Assembly: GCF_900002575.1 (NCBI RefSeq)
Contig: NZ_LN650648.1
Location: 1,364,001 to 1,428,000, forward strand
Direction of reading: 5' to 3'
Origin: Romboutsia hominis
GTDB lineage: Bacteria; Bacillota; Clostridia; Peptostreptococcales; Peptostreptococcaceae
DNA: 64,000 nucleotides
Shown here: positions 34,287-43,164 of the stretch, piece after piece
Layout of the letters: each line of letters begins with the position of its first letter
Position numbering within the stretch: the stretch's first letter is position 1
Program-made: the position numbers and the translations under genes
Notes under the pieces: model-generated
What the model saw: the letters and a program-made list of their open reading frames with translations, nothing else
The model's database searches: none
Told to the model about the DNA's origin: nothing

Positions 34287-35621
34287 CTATTTTATAGCTT
34301 CAAGTGCAGCTATATTTAACAAACTCCAAGGTTTATTAAAGTGAGGTTGGAAGAAAAAGTCTGTTACAGCCAATTCTTCCAAAGTCATTTCATTTTGTAT
34401 AACTACAGATAATGTGTTCATAAATTGAGTTAAATCTACTTTAGATATAATTTGGCCACCTAAAATTTTATGATTATCTTTATCAAATACCAATTTTAAG
34501 ATTACTTCCTCAAATGTTGGCATAAATTCAGGTCTATAATTATCTTTAACTATCACTGAGCCTACATTAAATTTAGTTGTTTTATTTGCCATTTCTTCTG
34601 TAAGTCCGGTTGATGCTATTGATAAATCATATATCTTTATTCCTGAAGTTCCTTGTGTTCCGAGATATTTTAATTTTGGTTCAACTAAGTTTTTAGCTAT
34701 TAAAGTTCCCATTCTAACTGCATTCGTAGCAAGTGGTATATATCTAGTATCTTTAGCTGGATTATATTTAACTACGCAACAATCTCCTGCTGCAAAAACA
34801 TCTTTAGCACTTGTTCTCATATACTCATCTATCATTATAGCTCCATTAGGTAACATATCTATTTTATCTTTAAGTAAGTGAGTATTAGGTTTAAACCCAA
34901 TACAAAGTACAACTAAGTCTGCTTCAAATTTGCTTTTATTTGTTATAACCTTACTTACCTTACCATCTTTACCTTCAAATTTTTCGACCTTTTGACCTAG
35001 CTCTAACCTTACACCTTTTTCTGTAAAAGTTTTTTCTGCTATATCTGTAAATTCAGAATCTAAATATTTAGACATTATCCTATCTTCTGCATCTATTAAT
35101 ATAGTATTTTTGCCTTGAATTTTGAAGGCTTCAGCTAGTTCTACACCTATATAACCCGCACCTATTACAACTACATTTTTTGCATCTTTACTTTTATTTA
35201 TTATAGTTTTTGCATGGTCGTAGTTTTTGCATAATACTATATTTTCTAACTCTCCTCCTTCAAATCTAGGGACTATTGGCCATGAGCCTAGTGTTAATAT
35301 TAACTTATCGTAAGTGTCCTCTAATATTTCATTATCCATTAAGTTTTTTACCTTAACTTTTTTATTAATAAAATCTATATCTAAAACTTTATGTTTCATA
35401 TTTGCTTTGATTCCTAAATCTTCTAAACCTTTAGGAGAGTTATAAAAAAGCTTTTCTGGCTCAGTTACAACTTTTGAAATACTTAATGCTATACCACATG
35501 ATAAAAATGATATATTATCATTTTTTTCATATACTACTATTTCACTTTCTGGATATTTTTCTTTTATATTAATAACTGCAGCTGTTCCTGCATGAGTGCA
35601 TCCTACAACTATAACTTTCAT
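34287..35621 (-). CDS. nox: NADH oxidase (CoA-disulfide-reductase-like flavoprotein)
   Basis: Reduces O2 to water with NADH, protecting an anaerobe and recycling NAD+. FAD motif VIVVGCTHAGTAAV, redox Cys in SFLSCGIALS (Cys43), NAD motif VVIGAGYIGVELAEAF and C-terminal FAD motif VFAAGDCCVV. 444 aa matches Nox/CoADR proteins, which cannot be told apart by eye. ATG follows TGGAGG. Single gene. Confidence 0.87.
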   Translation of the reverse strand: MKVIVVGCTHAGTAAVINIKEKYPESEIVVYEKNDNISFLSCGIALSISKVVTEPEKLFYNSPKGLEDLGIKANMKHKVLDIDFINKKVKVKNLMDNEILEDTYDKLILTLGSWPIVPRFEGGELENIVLCKNYDHAKTIINKSKDAKNVVVIGAGYIGVELAEAFKIQGKNTILIDAEDRIMSKYLDSEFTDIAEKTFTEKGVRLELGQKVEKFEGKDGKVSKVITNKSKFEADLVVLCIGFKPNTHLLKDKIDMLPNGAIMIDEYMRTSAKDVFAAGDCCVVKYNPAKDTRYIPLATNAVRMGTLIAKNLVEPKLKYLGTQGTSGIKIYDLSIASTGLTEEMANKTTKFNVGSVIVKDNYRPEFMPTFEEVILKLVFDKDNHKILGGQIISKVDLTQFMNTLSVVIQNEMTLEELAVTDFFFQPHFNKPWSLLNIAALEAIK

Positions 35622-35872
35622 TATTTATACCTCCATATTGATATATTTTTAACATACTACATATATACCCAAAGCTTTATATAAAAAAACATAATTATTA
35701 ATATTAGTATTATCTTATTTAGCTATAGTTATCTATATATTATTATAAATATCGTTATTTAAATAACTATTACTTATATAAATTATTCTATAATTAACAA
35801 TTGTATGTTACTTTTTTGTTTTAGTTTACTATATTATAAGCATTAAATCCATATTATTATTTTTATACAAAT

Positions 35873-35903
35873 AAAAAGCTTAGATATTTAATCTAAGCTT
35901 TGA
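35873..35903 (-). terminator. Terminator after ispH
   Basis: AAAGCTTAGAT and ATCTAAGCTTT pair with a 5-base loop; TTTTTATTT follows on the minus strand. Closes the six-gene operon. Confidence 0.85.
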
Positions 35904-35918
35904 GTAGTAATTTACTTC

Positions 35919-36758
35919 TTATAATGATTTTATAAATGTAACAACATCTTCTATTATCCAATCTGGTGTTGATGCACCAGCTGTTATTCCAATATTTTCA
36001 TACTTTTTTAATGTATCTATATCTAATTCTTCCTTTGTTTCTATTGCATATGTATCTACATACTCTTTGCATATATTAACTAGTTTTTGAGTGTTTGAAC
36101 TATGTTTTCCACCTATTACAACTACACAATCTACTTCATTTGATAATTCTCTAGCAGCTTCTTGTCTTACTTTTGTAGCTGAGCATATAGTATTATTTAA
36201 TACTACATTATCTAAAATAGATTCTAAGTAATCTGTTATCTCTTTATATAATTCTATATTTATTGTAGTTTGAGCTACTACACAATATTTCTTAGTTTTA
36301 TCAAATTCTAAATTTTTTGCATAATCTAGTGTTTTTATTATTATAGCATTATTTTTACACCATCCATTTATACCGATGACTTCTGGATGTTTATAGTCTC
36401 CTATAACTATTATCTGATACCCTTTATCATAGTAAGATTTAGCTTTTCTATGAATCTTTTTTACAAACGGGCAAGTTGTATCTATTATGCTTATATCTTT
36501 TTCTCTCGCTTCTATATATACATCTTCACTTACTCCATGAGATCTTATTATCATATGTTTTGAATTTGGAACAGAGTTTATATCATCAATAGTTAAAAGT
36601 CCTTTATTTTCATACTTTTTAACTGCTTGTTTATTATGTATAAGTGGACCTAGTGCATATATGCCATCACTATTTTTTTCTAATTCATTCCAAGCCATTT
36701 TCATAGCTCTTTTTACACCAAAACAAAATCCTGCTTCTTTAGCTATTTTTACGTTCAT
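35919..36758 (-). CDS. ispH: 4-hydroxy-3-methylbut-2-enyl diphosphate reductase
   Basis: Last step of the MEP isoprenoid pathway; 4Fe-4S enzyme. Conserved Cys in AKEAGFCFGVKRAM (Cys12), TTCPFVKKIHRKA and ICSATKVRQEA; HGV in IIRSHGVSEDVY and GITAGASTPDW near the end. 279 aa; no fused S1 domains, unlike some clostridial IspH. ATG follows AGGGAG. Last gene of an operon: phosphatase, BaiN-like, aroH, cmk, plsC, ispH. Confidence 0.96.
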   Translation of the reverse strand: MNVKIAKEAGFCFGVKRAMKMAWNELEKNSDGIYALGPLIHNKQAVKKYENKGLLTIDDINSVPNSKHMIIRSHGVSEDVYIEAREKDISIIDTTCPFVKKIHRKAKSYYDKGYQIIVIGDYKHPEVIGINGWCKNNAIIIKTLDYAKNLEFDKTKKYCVVAQTTINIELYKEITDYLESILDNVVLNNTICSATKVRQEAARELSNEVDCVVVIGGKHSSNTQKLVNICKEYVDTYAIETKEELDIDTLKKYENIGITAGASTPDWIIEDVVTFIKSL

Positions 36759-36782
36759 ATCATTCTCCCTATATTAAAATAA

Positions 36783-37379
36783 TTATTTTGAATGTATATA
36801 ATAATTTTCTTTAATAACTTCTAATACATTTTGAGCTAATCTTTCATTATCCTCAGTAGTAAGCTTTTTACCATAGTATTCTTTAAATGATATAGGCTTA
36901 TCTATATATACTGTAACTCTATTAAAAAACTTATAATTACTTATTATAGATATAGGAACAACATCAGCCTTTCCTTTTACGGCAAATACTGTAAGCCCAC
37001 CTTTGGCCTGTCCAAATCCTGGTTCTTTAACTCTTGTTCCTTCTGGGAATATACCTAATATATACCCATCTTTTATAGATCTTAAAATATTTTTTATGGT
37101 TGACACGTCAGGCTTATCTCTATTTATCGGTATAACATTTAATTTATTTAAAATAAATGCCAGCGGTTTTGATTTAAATAATTCCTTCTTAGCAATAGCT
37201 GCTATTTCTCTATTTTGTATTGCTGATGCTATAAATATAGGGTCTAAGTTTGATTTATGATTACAAGCTATTATTATATTTCCTTCATTTGGAATATTCT
37301 CTTTTCCTATTACTTCAAATTTATAAAATGTTTTTGAAAACATTAAAAGAACTTTTGTTGCAAAATTATAAAAACTCAC
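36783..37379 (-). CDS. plsC: 1-acyl-sn-glycerol-3-phosphate acyltransferase
   Basis: Makes phosphatidic acid from lysophosphatidate at the membrane. NHKSNLDPIF (H-x4-D catalytic motif, about 36-45), FPEGTRVKEPG (acceptor-phosphate site), VPISIISNY. 198 aa, short soluble-type PlsC with one hydrophobic N-terminal segment. GTG start after AAGGGAG; no ATG in frame nearby. Operon position between cmk (27 bases) and ispH (24 bases). Confidence 0.93.
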   Translation of the reverse strand: MSFYNFATKVLLMFSKTFYKFEVIGKENIPNEGNIIIACNHKSNLDPIFIASAIQNREIAAIAKKELFKSKPLAFILNKLNVIPINRDKPDVSTIKNILRSIKDGYILGIFPEGTRVKEPGFGQAKGGLTVFAVKGKADVVPISIISNYKFFNRVTVYIDKPISFKEYYGKKLTTEDNERLAQNVLEVIKENYYIHSK

Positions 37380-37406
37380 ATCTATCTCCCTTCAAAACTA
37401 AACTTA

Positions 37407-38057
37407 TTATAAATTTATTTTAGATATTACACTTTCAACAACATCATCTATAGTTTTTCCAGTTGTATCTATTTCTATAGCATCATCAGCCTTAACAAGT
37501 GGCGCAAATTCTCGATTTGAATCTATTTCATCTCTCTTAATTATATCTTTAATTATTTCTTCAAGAGTTGTTTCATATCCTTTTTCTTTTAATTCCTTGA
37601 AACGTCTTTGACCTCTTTCTTCTGGAGTTGCTACTAGATAGAATTTATAATCTGCATTAGGGAATACATATGAACCTATATCTCTTCCATCTAATATAAC
37701 AGAATTTCTTTTTCCTATTTCTCTTTGAACATCTACCATTAAATATCTAACTTCTTTTATTTTAGCTACATTAGACACATTATTACTAACTTCCATAGTT
37801 CTTATTTCTTCTTTTAATATATTTCCATCTATATATATATTATTATCTCTAAAATCTATATCTGTGTCCTTGGCTAGCTTAACTACTTCTTCTTCGTTAT
37901 TTATATCTATATTATTTTTTAAACACTTGTAAGTTATTGCTCTGTACATTGCACCTGTATCTATATAGTTTATATTTAACCTATTTGCTATTATTTTAGC
38001 TATTGTACTTTTACCTGCTCCTGCAGGACCATCTACTGCTATTACTAAATTTCTCAT
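37407..38057 (-). CDS. cmk: Cytidylate kinase
   Basis: Phosphorylates CMP and dCMP. P-loop VDGPAGAGKSTIAK (residues 7-20), DTGAMYRAITYK, ILDGRDIGSYVFPNADYKFY, ERGQRRFKELKEKG and RDEIDSNREFAPLVKADDA. 216 aa, normal. ATG follows TAGGAG. Confidence 0.96.
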   Translation of the reverse strand: MRNLVIAVDGPAGAGKSTIAKIIANRLNINYIDTGAMYRAITYKCLKNNIDINNEEEVVKLAKDTDIDFRDNNIYIDGNILKEEIRTMEVSNNVSNVAKIKEVRYLMVDVQREIGKRNSVILDGRDIGSYVFPNADYKFYLVATPEERGQRRFKELKEKGYETTLEEIIKDIIKRDEIDSNREFAPLVKADDAIEIDTTGKTIDDVVESVISKINL

Positions 38058-38097
38058 AATTGTTTCTCCTAACTTTTTATCTATTATCTAATAAAAT

Positions 38098-38475
38098 TTA
38101 TTTGTATATATTTGTTATTAGATCTTTTCTTAAGTCTTTAGCATCGTTTAAATATATATGTTTTATATCTTTTTTAGATTTGTCTGTATTTACATGCATC
38201 ATAATTCTTATGCACATTTTAAGACTTCCATCTATATATTTTTCTTCAAAGTTAAGCATAGGAATATCTGTTATATCTAATATATCCCTAACTGCTACTG
38301 ATGGATATACTTTATCTAAGTCATTTGTCATTGTAAAACACATACTTATTATATCATCAATATCTAATGCATTTTCTATTATTATAGTTTGTACTAACTT
38401 TGCAGTCTCATCAAGTATATCTGCTTTAGTATTAGAAACAACCGTTGTTGCACCTCTTATCGCTAATGTTTTCAT
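38098..38475 (-). CDS. aroH: AroH-type chorismate mutase
   Basis: Converts chorismate to prephenate. MKTLAIRGATTV holds the active-site Arg near position 7; later SLKMCIRIMMHVN carries Cys/Arg of the B. subtilis-type site. 125 aa. An in-frame GTG at 38484 is possible, but AGGTGA fits the ATG at 38475. The middle gene of the operon, 9 bases beyond the BaiN-like gene. Interesting context: prephenate is also the carboxy donor for U34 modification, which TrhP-type proteins need; a link is speculative. Confidence 0.88.
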   Translation of the reverse strand: MKTLAIRGATTVVSNTKADILDETAKLVQTIIIENALDIDDIISMCFTMTNDLDKVYPSVAVRDILDITDIPMLNFEEKYIDGSLKMCIRIMMHVNTDKSKKDIKHIYLNDAKDLRKDLITNIYK

Positions 38476-38484
38476 ATTAATCAC

Positions 38485-39699
38485 CTATACACTTATTCCC
38501 GCTAAATATCCCGTTGAAAAGGCTATTTGTAAATTATAGCCCCCTGTTTCTGCATCTATATCTATTAATTCCCCTGTAAGATATAAATTTTTTATTATTT
38601 TTGATTCCATAGTTGAAGAGTTTATCTCTTTAACTGATATTCCACCACTTGTTACTTGCGATGTTTTTATTCCTTTAGTACCATTACAAGTAAGTTTCAT
38701 AGATTTTATATAGCTTATTATTTTCTCTTCATCTGTTTTTGTTAATTCATTTGCTTTTTTATCAGTTAAATTAAGAATCTTAAGCACTTCTTTTAAAAAG
38801 TTTTGTGGAAGTAATCTTCTTAAATTATTTATTATATTTTTATTAGGATTCTCTCTTATTATTTTAGATATTTCATCTGAACTAGTATTTGGCAAGAAGT
38901 CTATGTTAAGTTCTATTAAGTTATCTTCTACATATTTATTTATATAAGAAGATAGTTTAAGTACACAAGGACCTGTTAGGCCAAAGTGTGCAAATAATAT
39001 ATCTCCCACTTGATATATCTTTTTATTTCTTATCTTACAAGATATTTCTACATTTTGTATAGATACACCTTGTAAATTTTTTATCCAATGCTCCTTTATA
39101 GTAAGTGGAGTAAGTGCTGGATATATTTTTTTCAATGTGTGATTATGTTTAACTAATATATCATACATTGATCCATCCGAACCTGTATGAGGGTAGCTTT
39201 TCCCTCCAGTTGATATTATAACCTTATCTCCCTTTATATTTTGACCATCATTAAGTATTACACCAGAAACTGCATCATTTTCTACTATTATATCTATAAC
39301 TTGTTTATTATATATAACTTTAACACTGTTATCTTTTAAGTCATTTTTTAGGATATCTATAACTTCTTCTGATTTACCTGATTTAGTATATACCTTATGA
39401 TCATTAAAATCTTCTATTATATATTCTAATCCATTACTTTTAAAATACTCCAATAAGCTATGATTAGTAAATGTATAAAAACTACTATATAAAAATTTTT
39501 TGTTAGTTACTATCTTATCAAAGAAATCTTCTATATCTCTATAATTAGTAAGATTACATCTTCCTCCGCCCGTGACTCTAAGCTTTTTTCCTAATTCTTC
39601 ATTTCTTTCTATAAGTATAACTTCATTATTATTTTTTGAAGCTGTAATAGCTGCCATCATACCTGATGGACCACCACCAACTACTATTACTTTTGACAT
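38485..39699 (-). CDS. BaiN/RdsA-type (HI0933 family) FAD-dependent oxidoreductase
   Basis: 404 aa flavoprotein. N-terminal FAD motif VIVVGGGPSGMMAAITA, then the family hallmark LGKKLRVTGGGRCNLTN, central ISTGGKSYPHTGSDGSMY and C-terminal LTGELIDIDAETGGYNLQIA. Family members include the bile-acid dehydroxylation protein BaiN and YhiN; substrate here unknown. ATG follows AGGAG; 9 bases behind the phosphatase gene. Confidence 0.88.
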   Translation of the reverse strand: MSKVIVVGGGPSGMMAAITASKNNNEVILIERNEELGKKLRVTGGGRCNLTNYRDIEDFFDKIVTNKKFLYSSFYTFTNHSLLEYFKSNGLEYIIEDFNDHKVYTKSGKSEEVIDILKNDLKDNSVKVIYNKQVIDIIVENDAVSGVILNDGQNIKGDKVIISTGGKSYPHTGSDGSMYDILVKHNHTLKKIYPALTPLTIKEHWIKNLQGVSIQNVEISCKIRNKKIYQVGDILFAHFGLTGPCVLKLSSYINKYVEDNLIELNIDFLPNTSSDEISKIIRENPNKNIINNLRRLLPQNFLKEVLKILNLTDKKANELTKTDEEKIISYIKSMKLTCNGTKGIKTSQVTSGGISVKEINSSTMESKIIKNLYLTGELIDIDAETGGYNLQIAFSTGYLAGISV

Positions 39700-39708
39700 A
39701 AATATCTC

Positions 39709-40350
39709 CTATTCTAATGCAGAGTTGTTTATCTTTTCATTGTTTTTTATATGATTAGTATCATTCATTTTTATTATTACTGGGCCATAATCTCTATATT
39801 CTACTATGTTTAAAGCCGTATTATCTTGCTTTATTCTGTATATATTTTCCATACCTGAGTTTAAAAATGATAATAGTAATACTCTAACAGTTACAGAATG
39901 ACTGACTAATAATATATGTTTGTCATTATATTTCTCATTTAATTCTTTTATAAATACTTCTAATCTATCCTTTATTAAATGAAGAGTTTCTCCACCTTCT
40001 ATATTTACTAGATGAGGTTCATTTCTCCAAGTATTATAAGTTTCTAAATAATCTTTTTTAATTTCATCTATTAAAAGACCTTCCCAAACACCAAATCCCA
40101 TTTCTCTAAGTGCAGGTGTTTCTTTTACCTTAACACCTATTTTTTCTCCTATAAGATTAGCAGTTTGTAGCGCCCTTCCTAAATCACTACTGTATATGTA
40201 ATCTATTGGGTACTCTTTTAAAGCTTCACCAAGACAAATTGCTTGTTCTTCTCCCTTAGCTGTTAAATCAGAGTTTCCATGCCCTTGCGTTTTACCTAAT
40301 ATGTTCCAATTGGTTTGTCCATGTCTTACTATATAAAATGTATTAGCCAT
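39709..40350 (-). CDS. Histidine phosphatase family protein (phosphoglycerate-mutase-like)
   Basis: 213 aa. Catalytic RHG in FYIVRHGQTNWN (His11), second Arg in SSDLGRALQTA, second His in LLVSHSVTVRVL, Glu in LREMGFGVWEG. This is the broad-specificity phosphatase branch (PhoE/CobC-like) rather than glycolytic mutase, judging by length. First gene of the six-gene operon. ATG follows TAGGAGG. Confidence 0.87.
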   Translation of the reverse strand: MANTFYIVRHGQTNWNILGKTQGHGNSDLTAKGEEQAICLGEALKEYPIDYIYSSDLGRALQTANLIGEKIGVKVKETPALREMGFGVWEGLLIDEIKKDYLETYNTWRNEPHLVNIEGGETLHLIKDRLEVFIKELNEKYNDKHILLVSHSVTVRVLLLSFLNSGMENIYRIKQDNTALNIVEYRDYGPVIIKMNDTNHIKNNEKINNSALE

Positions 40351-40452
40351 CTGTTGCCTCCTATGTTGTATATAGTTATTTTTATCTTTTACTAAATTTT
40401 TATTATACCATAAATATAATTTATTAAAAAGATATATCCTTTTAACTATTCC

Positions 40453-41277
40453 CTAAATATTATTTTCAATAAGTATCTCTATTTGTGCTAGTGCTTTTAT
40501 TTCACCACTACTATTTGCTCTTGTTATTATATATACTTCATGGAAATCTCCAATAACTTTTACATTTTTTTCCTTTATATAGTTTATTATTAAATTATAG
40601 TATTTTTTAATATCATAAAAGGTATCATCAAAATACATTGTAAGGTAGTTTCCTTTAGGTAGGATTATTATTCTCTCATCTGTATTTAATACATCTTCTG
40701 TTTTTATCATAGTTCTTGTATAAGTTAATTTATCTTTATTTATTAAGTCATTGTAAGATGTTGAAAAAACTATTTGATAATTAAATGTATTATACATTTC
40801 TTCTATTTCTACTAGACTTTTTCTAAGATTCATTTCAAATTCTTCTGTATACCTTCCAGAGTAATTATATTTTATCATTTTTCTTTCTTCATTATATTTT
40901 ATGAATACATTATTAAGTCCAATAGCAAGCGAGTCTTTTATATCATTTTCAAGGTGTTCTATACTTTCCTTTATAGTATTTAACTCATGTAGTTTTTTGT
41001 TTACAAGATCCTTTTGTTTTTCAAGTGTTTTTAGTATAGATCCTAATGAATCATAGTCATTCATTACATCCTTTATTTCATCTAAGGATAGACCTATTGC
41101 TTTACATTTTTTTATAATATCAAGCTTCATAAAACTTTTTATAGAATAATATCTATATCCTGTTTTTTCATTTATATAATCTGGGTTTAATAAATTATAT
41201 CGATCGTAATGTCTTAATGTTTCTATGGATATATTATTTAATTTAGCCATTTCTCCTATTGAAAAGTATTTTTCCAT
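40453..41277 (-). CDS. MerR-family regulator, BmrR/TipA-like with effector domain
   Basis: 274 aa. N-terminal winged HTH (FSIGEMAKLNNISIETLRHY, GYRYYSIKSFMKLDIIKKC), coiled-coil linker (residues ~75-125), and a C-terminal GyrI-like domain of ~150 residues that binds bulky ligands in BmrR. It lies downstream of a MATE exporter on the same strand, and its own upstream region carries a perfect dyad, so ligand-induced autoregulation and control of efflux are likely (inference). ATG follows AGAGGTG. Confidence 0.87.
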   Translation of the reverse strand: MEKYFSIGEMAKLNNISIETLRHYDRYNLLNPDYINEKTGYRYYSIKSFMKLDIIKKCKAIGLSLDEIKDVMNDYDSLGSILKTLEKQKDLVNKKLHELNTIKESIEHLENDIKDSLAIGLNNVFIKYNEERKMIKYNYSGRYTEEFEMNLRKSLVEIEEMYNTFNYQIVFSTSYNDLINKDKLTYTRTMIKTEDVLNTDERIIILPKGNYLTMYFDDTFYDIKKYYNLIINYIKEKNVKVIGDFHEVYIITRANSSGEIKALAQIEILIENNI

Positions 41278-41308
41278 TTAATCACCTCTAAATTTATATC
41301 TTTTTATA

Positions 41309-41331
41309 GTATATGCTAAATGACCATATAC
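41309..41331 (-). promoter_or_regulatory. Inverted repeat operator upstream of the merR-like gene
   Basis: GTATATG-N9-CATATAC, a perfect 7-bp dyad just 32 bases before the ATG and overlapping a TATACT -10-like element, as expected of MerR-family operators. Confidence 0.65.
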
Positions 41332-41436
41332 TTAAAGAGATAACATGCTTTTATAAAATAAATCTAATAAAAGAACAGTTTCAAAAATAAAATTAACATT
41401 AAAATAAACTATACATTTTTAATTTACAAAAATAAT

Positions 41437-41486
41437 AAAAAGCTATGAACAATAAAGATTTTACTCTATTGTTCATAGCTTTACTT
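41437..41486 (-). terminator. Terminator after the first MATE gene
   Basis: AAAGCTATGAACAATA and TATTGTTCATAGCTTT form a perfect 16-bp stem; TTTTTATTATTTTT follows on the minus strand. Confidence 0.9.
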
Positions 41487-41487
41487 T

Positions 41488-42810
41488 TTACTGTGCAGTT
41501 TCTACAAGTTTATTTATTGATTTAGTTGTTGAAGTTTTTATATTAGCTATTAAGTTTATTGCTATAAATGTTAATGATTCAGATACTAATGTACCTGCCC
41601 ATATACCATCTGCACCGAATACTTTAGATAGTACAAATAAAGATATCGGTAAGAATATAACAGATCTAAATAAACATATTAAAGTAGATAACTTTGGCAT
41701 TTCTATAGCTTGGTAAAACACTATTGTTCCTATATTTAACCCAACCATGAAATAACTTAAAGTTCCTAGCTTAACAGCAAAATATGCTATTTCTAATATT
41801 TGTTTATCATTTGTAAAAATTCCTATTATTTGTTTTCCAAATACATAACATATTACTACAAATACAGCTGTTGTAACTATAGATGCCATAGAATTAATTT
41901 TGTAATATTTTAACACCTTATCTTTATCTTTTCTCCCAAAGTTATAACTAATAAGAGGTTGTGCTCCTAATGTCAATCCAAATAGTACCATATATATATT
42001 AGTTCCAATATAATTTAATATACTATATGCCGATACTCCTATTTCTCCCATAACATTTACTAATGTCAAATTATGAACAAGCACTATAAAAGAGAAACTT
42101 ATTTGAGATAAGAAAGAAGGAAACCCTATCTTTAATAAATCACTTATAACTTCTTTTTCTATTTTTACTTTCCCAAAAGTTAAACAACCTTTTTTCTGTA
42201 TAAAATGAGGAAGCATTATAGCTACTGTTACTATCTGTCCAAGTCCTGTTGCTATAGCTGCACCTTTTATTCCAAGTCCAAATGGGAATATGAATACATA
42301 ATCTAATATTATATTAGTTATAGCACCTGCTATTATGGAATACATTGCTAATTTTGGTTTTCCGTCATTTCTTACGAAACTGTTAAGTGCTAATCCTACT
42401 AGGTTAGGAATACAAAATATTGCATAGTATTTTAAATAGTCAACTGCCAATGTTTCAAGAGCTTCCGTCGCTCCTAGCATTTTTACTATAGGCTTTGCAA
42501 ATATAACACATACTAAACTTATAAATACAGTTACTATAAGTAAGAATTTACATACCTGTCTAAATATATTTACTGCTTTTTCAATATTTTTAGCTCCTAT
42601 ATTTTTAGAGATTAAAGCTCCTCCCCCTACAGCCATCATATTAGCTATACCAACTAACATTACTGTAAATGGCAGTACTATATTGACTGCTGCTAACGCG
42701 TTATCTCCTACACCTTGCCCAACAAAAATTCCATCTATTATAGTGTATAATGCCGATACAAGCATAGCGAAGGCAGAAGGGATTGCATATTTTAAAAACT
42801 CACTTATCAT
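41488..42810 (-). CDS. MATE family efflux transporter
   Basis: 440 aa, twelve TM helices in two repeats. N-terminal half has YTIIDGIFVGQGVGDNALAA (the MATE VDxxFVG signature region) and a second copy-like TLGAQPLISYNFGRKDKDKV. Exports cationic drugs or metabolites by Na+ or H+ antiport. The frame opens at a GTG (42828), but that would place the AAAGGAG inside the gene, so the ATG at 42810 is the start. Likely controlled with the neighbouring MerR protein. Confidence 0.88.
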   Translation of the reverse strand: MISEFLKYAIPSAFAMLVSALYTIIDGIFVGQGVGDNALAAVNIVLPFTVMLVGIANMMAVGGGALISKNIGAKNIEKAVNIFRQVCKFLLIVTVFISLVCVIFAKPIVKMLGATEALETLAVDYLKYYAIFCIPNLVGLALNSFVRNDGKPKLAMYSIIAGAITNIILDYVFIFPFGLGIKGAAIATGLGQIVTVAIMLPHFIQKKGCLTFGKVKIEKEVISDLLKIGFPSFLSQISFSFIVLVHNLTLVNVMGEIGVSAYSILNYIGTNIYMVLFGLTLGAQPLISYNFGRKDKDKVLKYYKINSMASIVTTAVFVVICYVFGKQIIGIFTNDKQILEIAYFAVKLGTLSYFMVGLNIGTIVFYQAIEMPKLSTLICLFRSVIFLPISLFVLSKVFGADGIWAGTLVSESLTFIAINLIANIKTSTTKSINKLVETAQ

Positions 42811-42828
42811 AATATCACTCCTTTTCAC

Positions 42829-43164
42829 TTTCTTTCTTTTAAAATTATAAACTCTTGTGTAACAAAAGGGTCAATATATTTTTTATCAAATTCATTAAAA
42901 AGTACATACTATTTAATAAAAACCGATAAATAGTTTACAATATTGATTTATTTTTAATTATACTAAATTAATAATTTATATATTAATATTTGGTTTATAA
43001 ATAGAGAGTTATTATGTATAATTATGAATATATGATTATTACTGTAAATTTTGGGAATAAATTATTGTAGCTATTTACCATTTACTAATCAATATTACAT
43101 TAGACTATATAATTGTAATTTGCAAACAATTATATTAAGAATTAGATTAAGGAAGGAGTATTTT
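42829..43164. other. Divergent intergenic region between MATE and CDF genes
   Basis: No gene seen. An open frame joins the CDF gene from the left (43051) but has no ribosome binding site. Must contain promoters for both divergent genes; I could not fix them with confidence. Confidence 0.4.

Noticed and set aside
35622-35872. Rex operator upstream of nox
   Set aside because: Only one half-site (TTAACAA) is present; no palindrome.
38060-38539. 159-codon frame antisense to aroH and the end of the BaiN-like gene
   Set aside because: It mirrors well-supported genes on the other strand; no ribosome binding site and low-complexity Ile/Ser/Phe.
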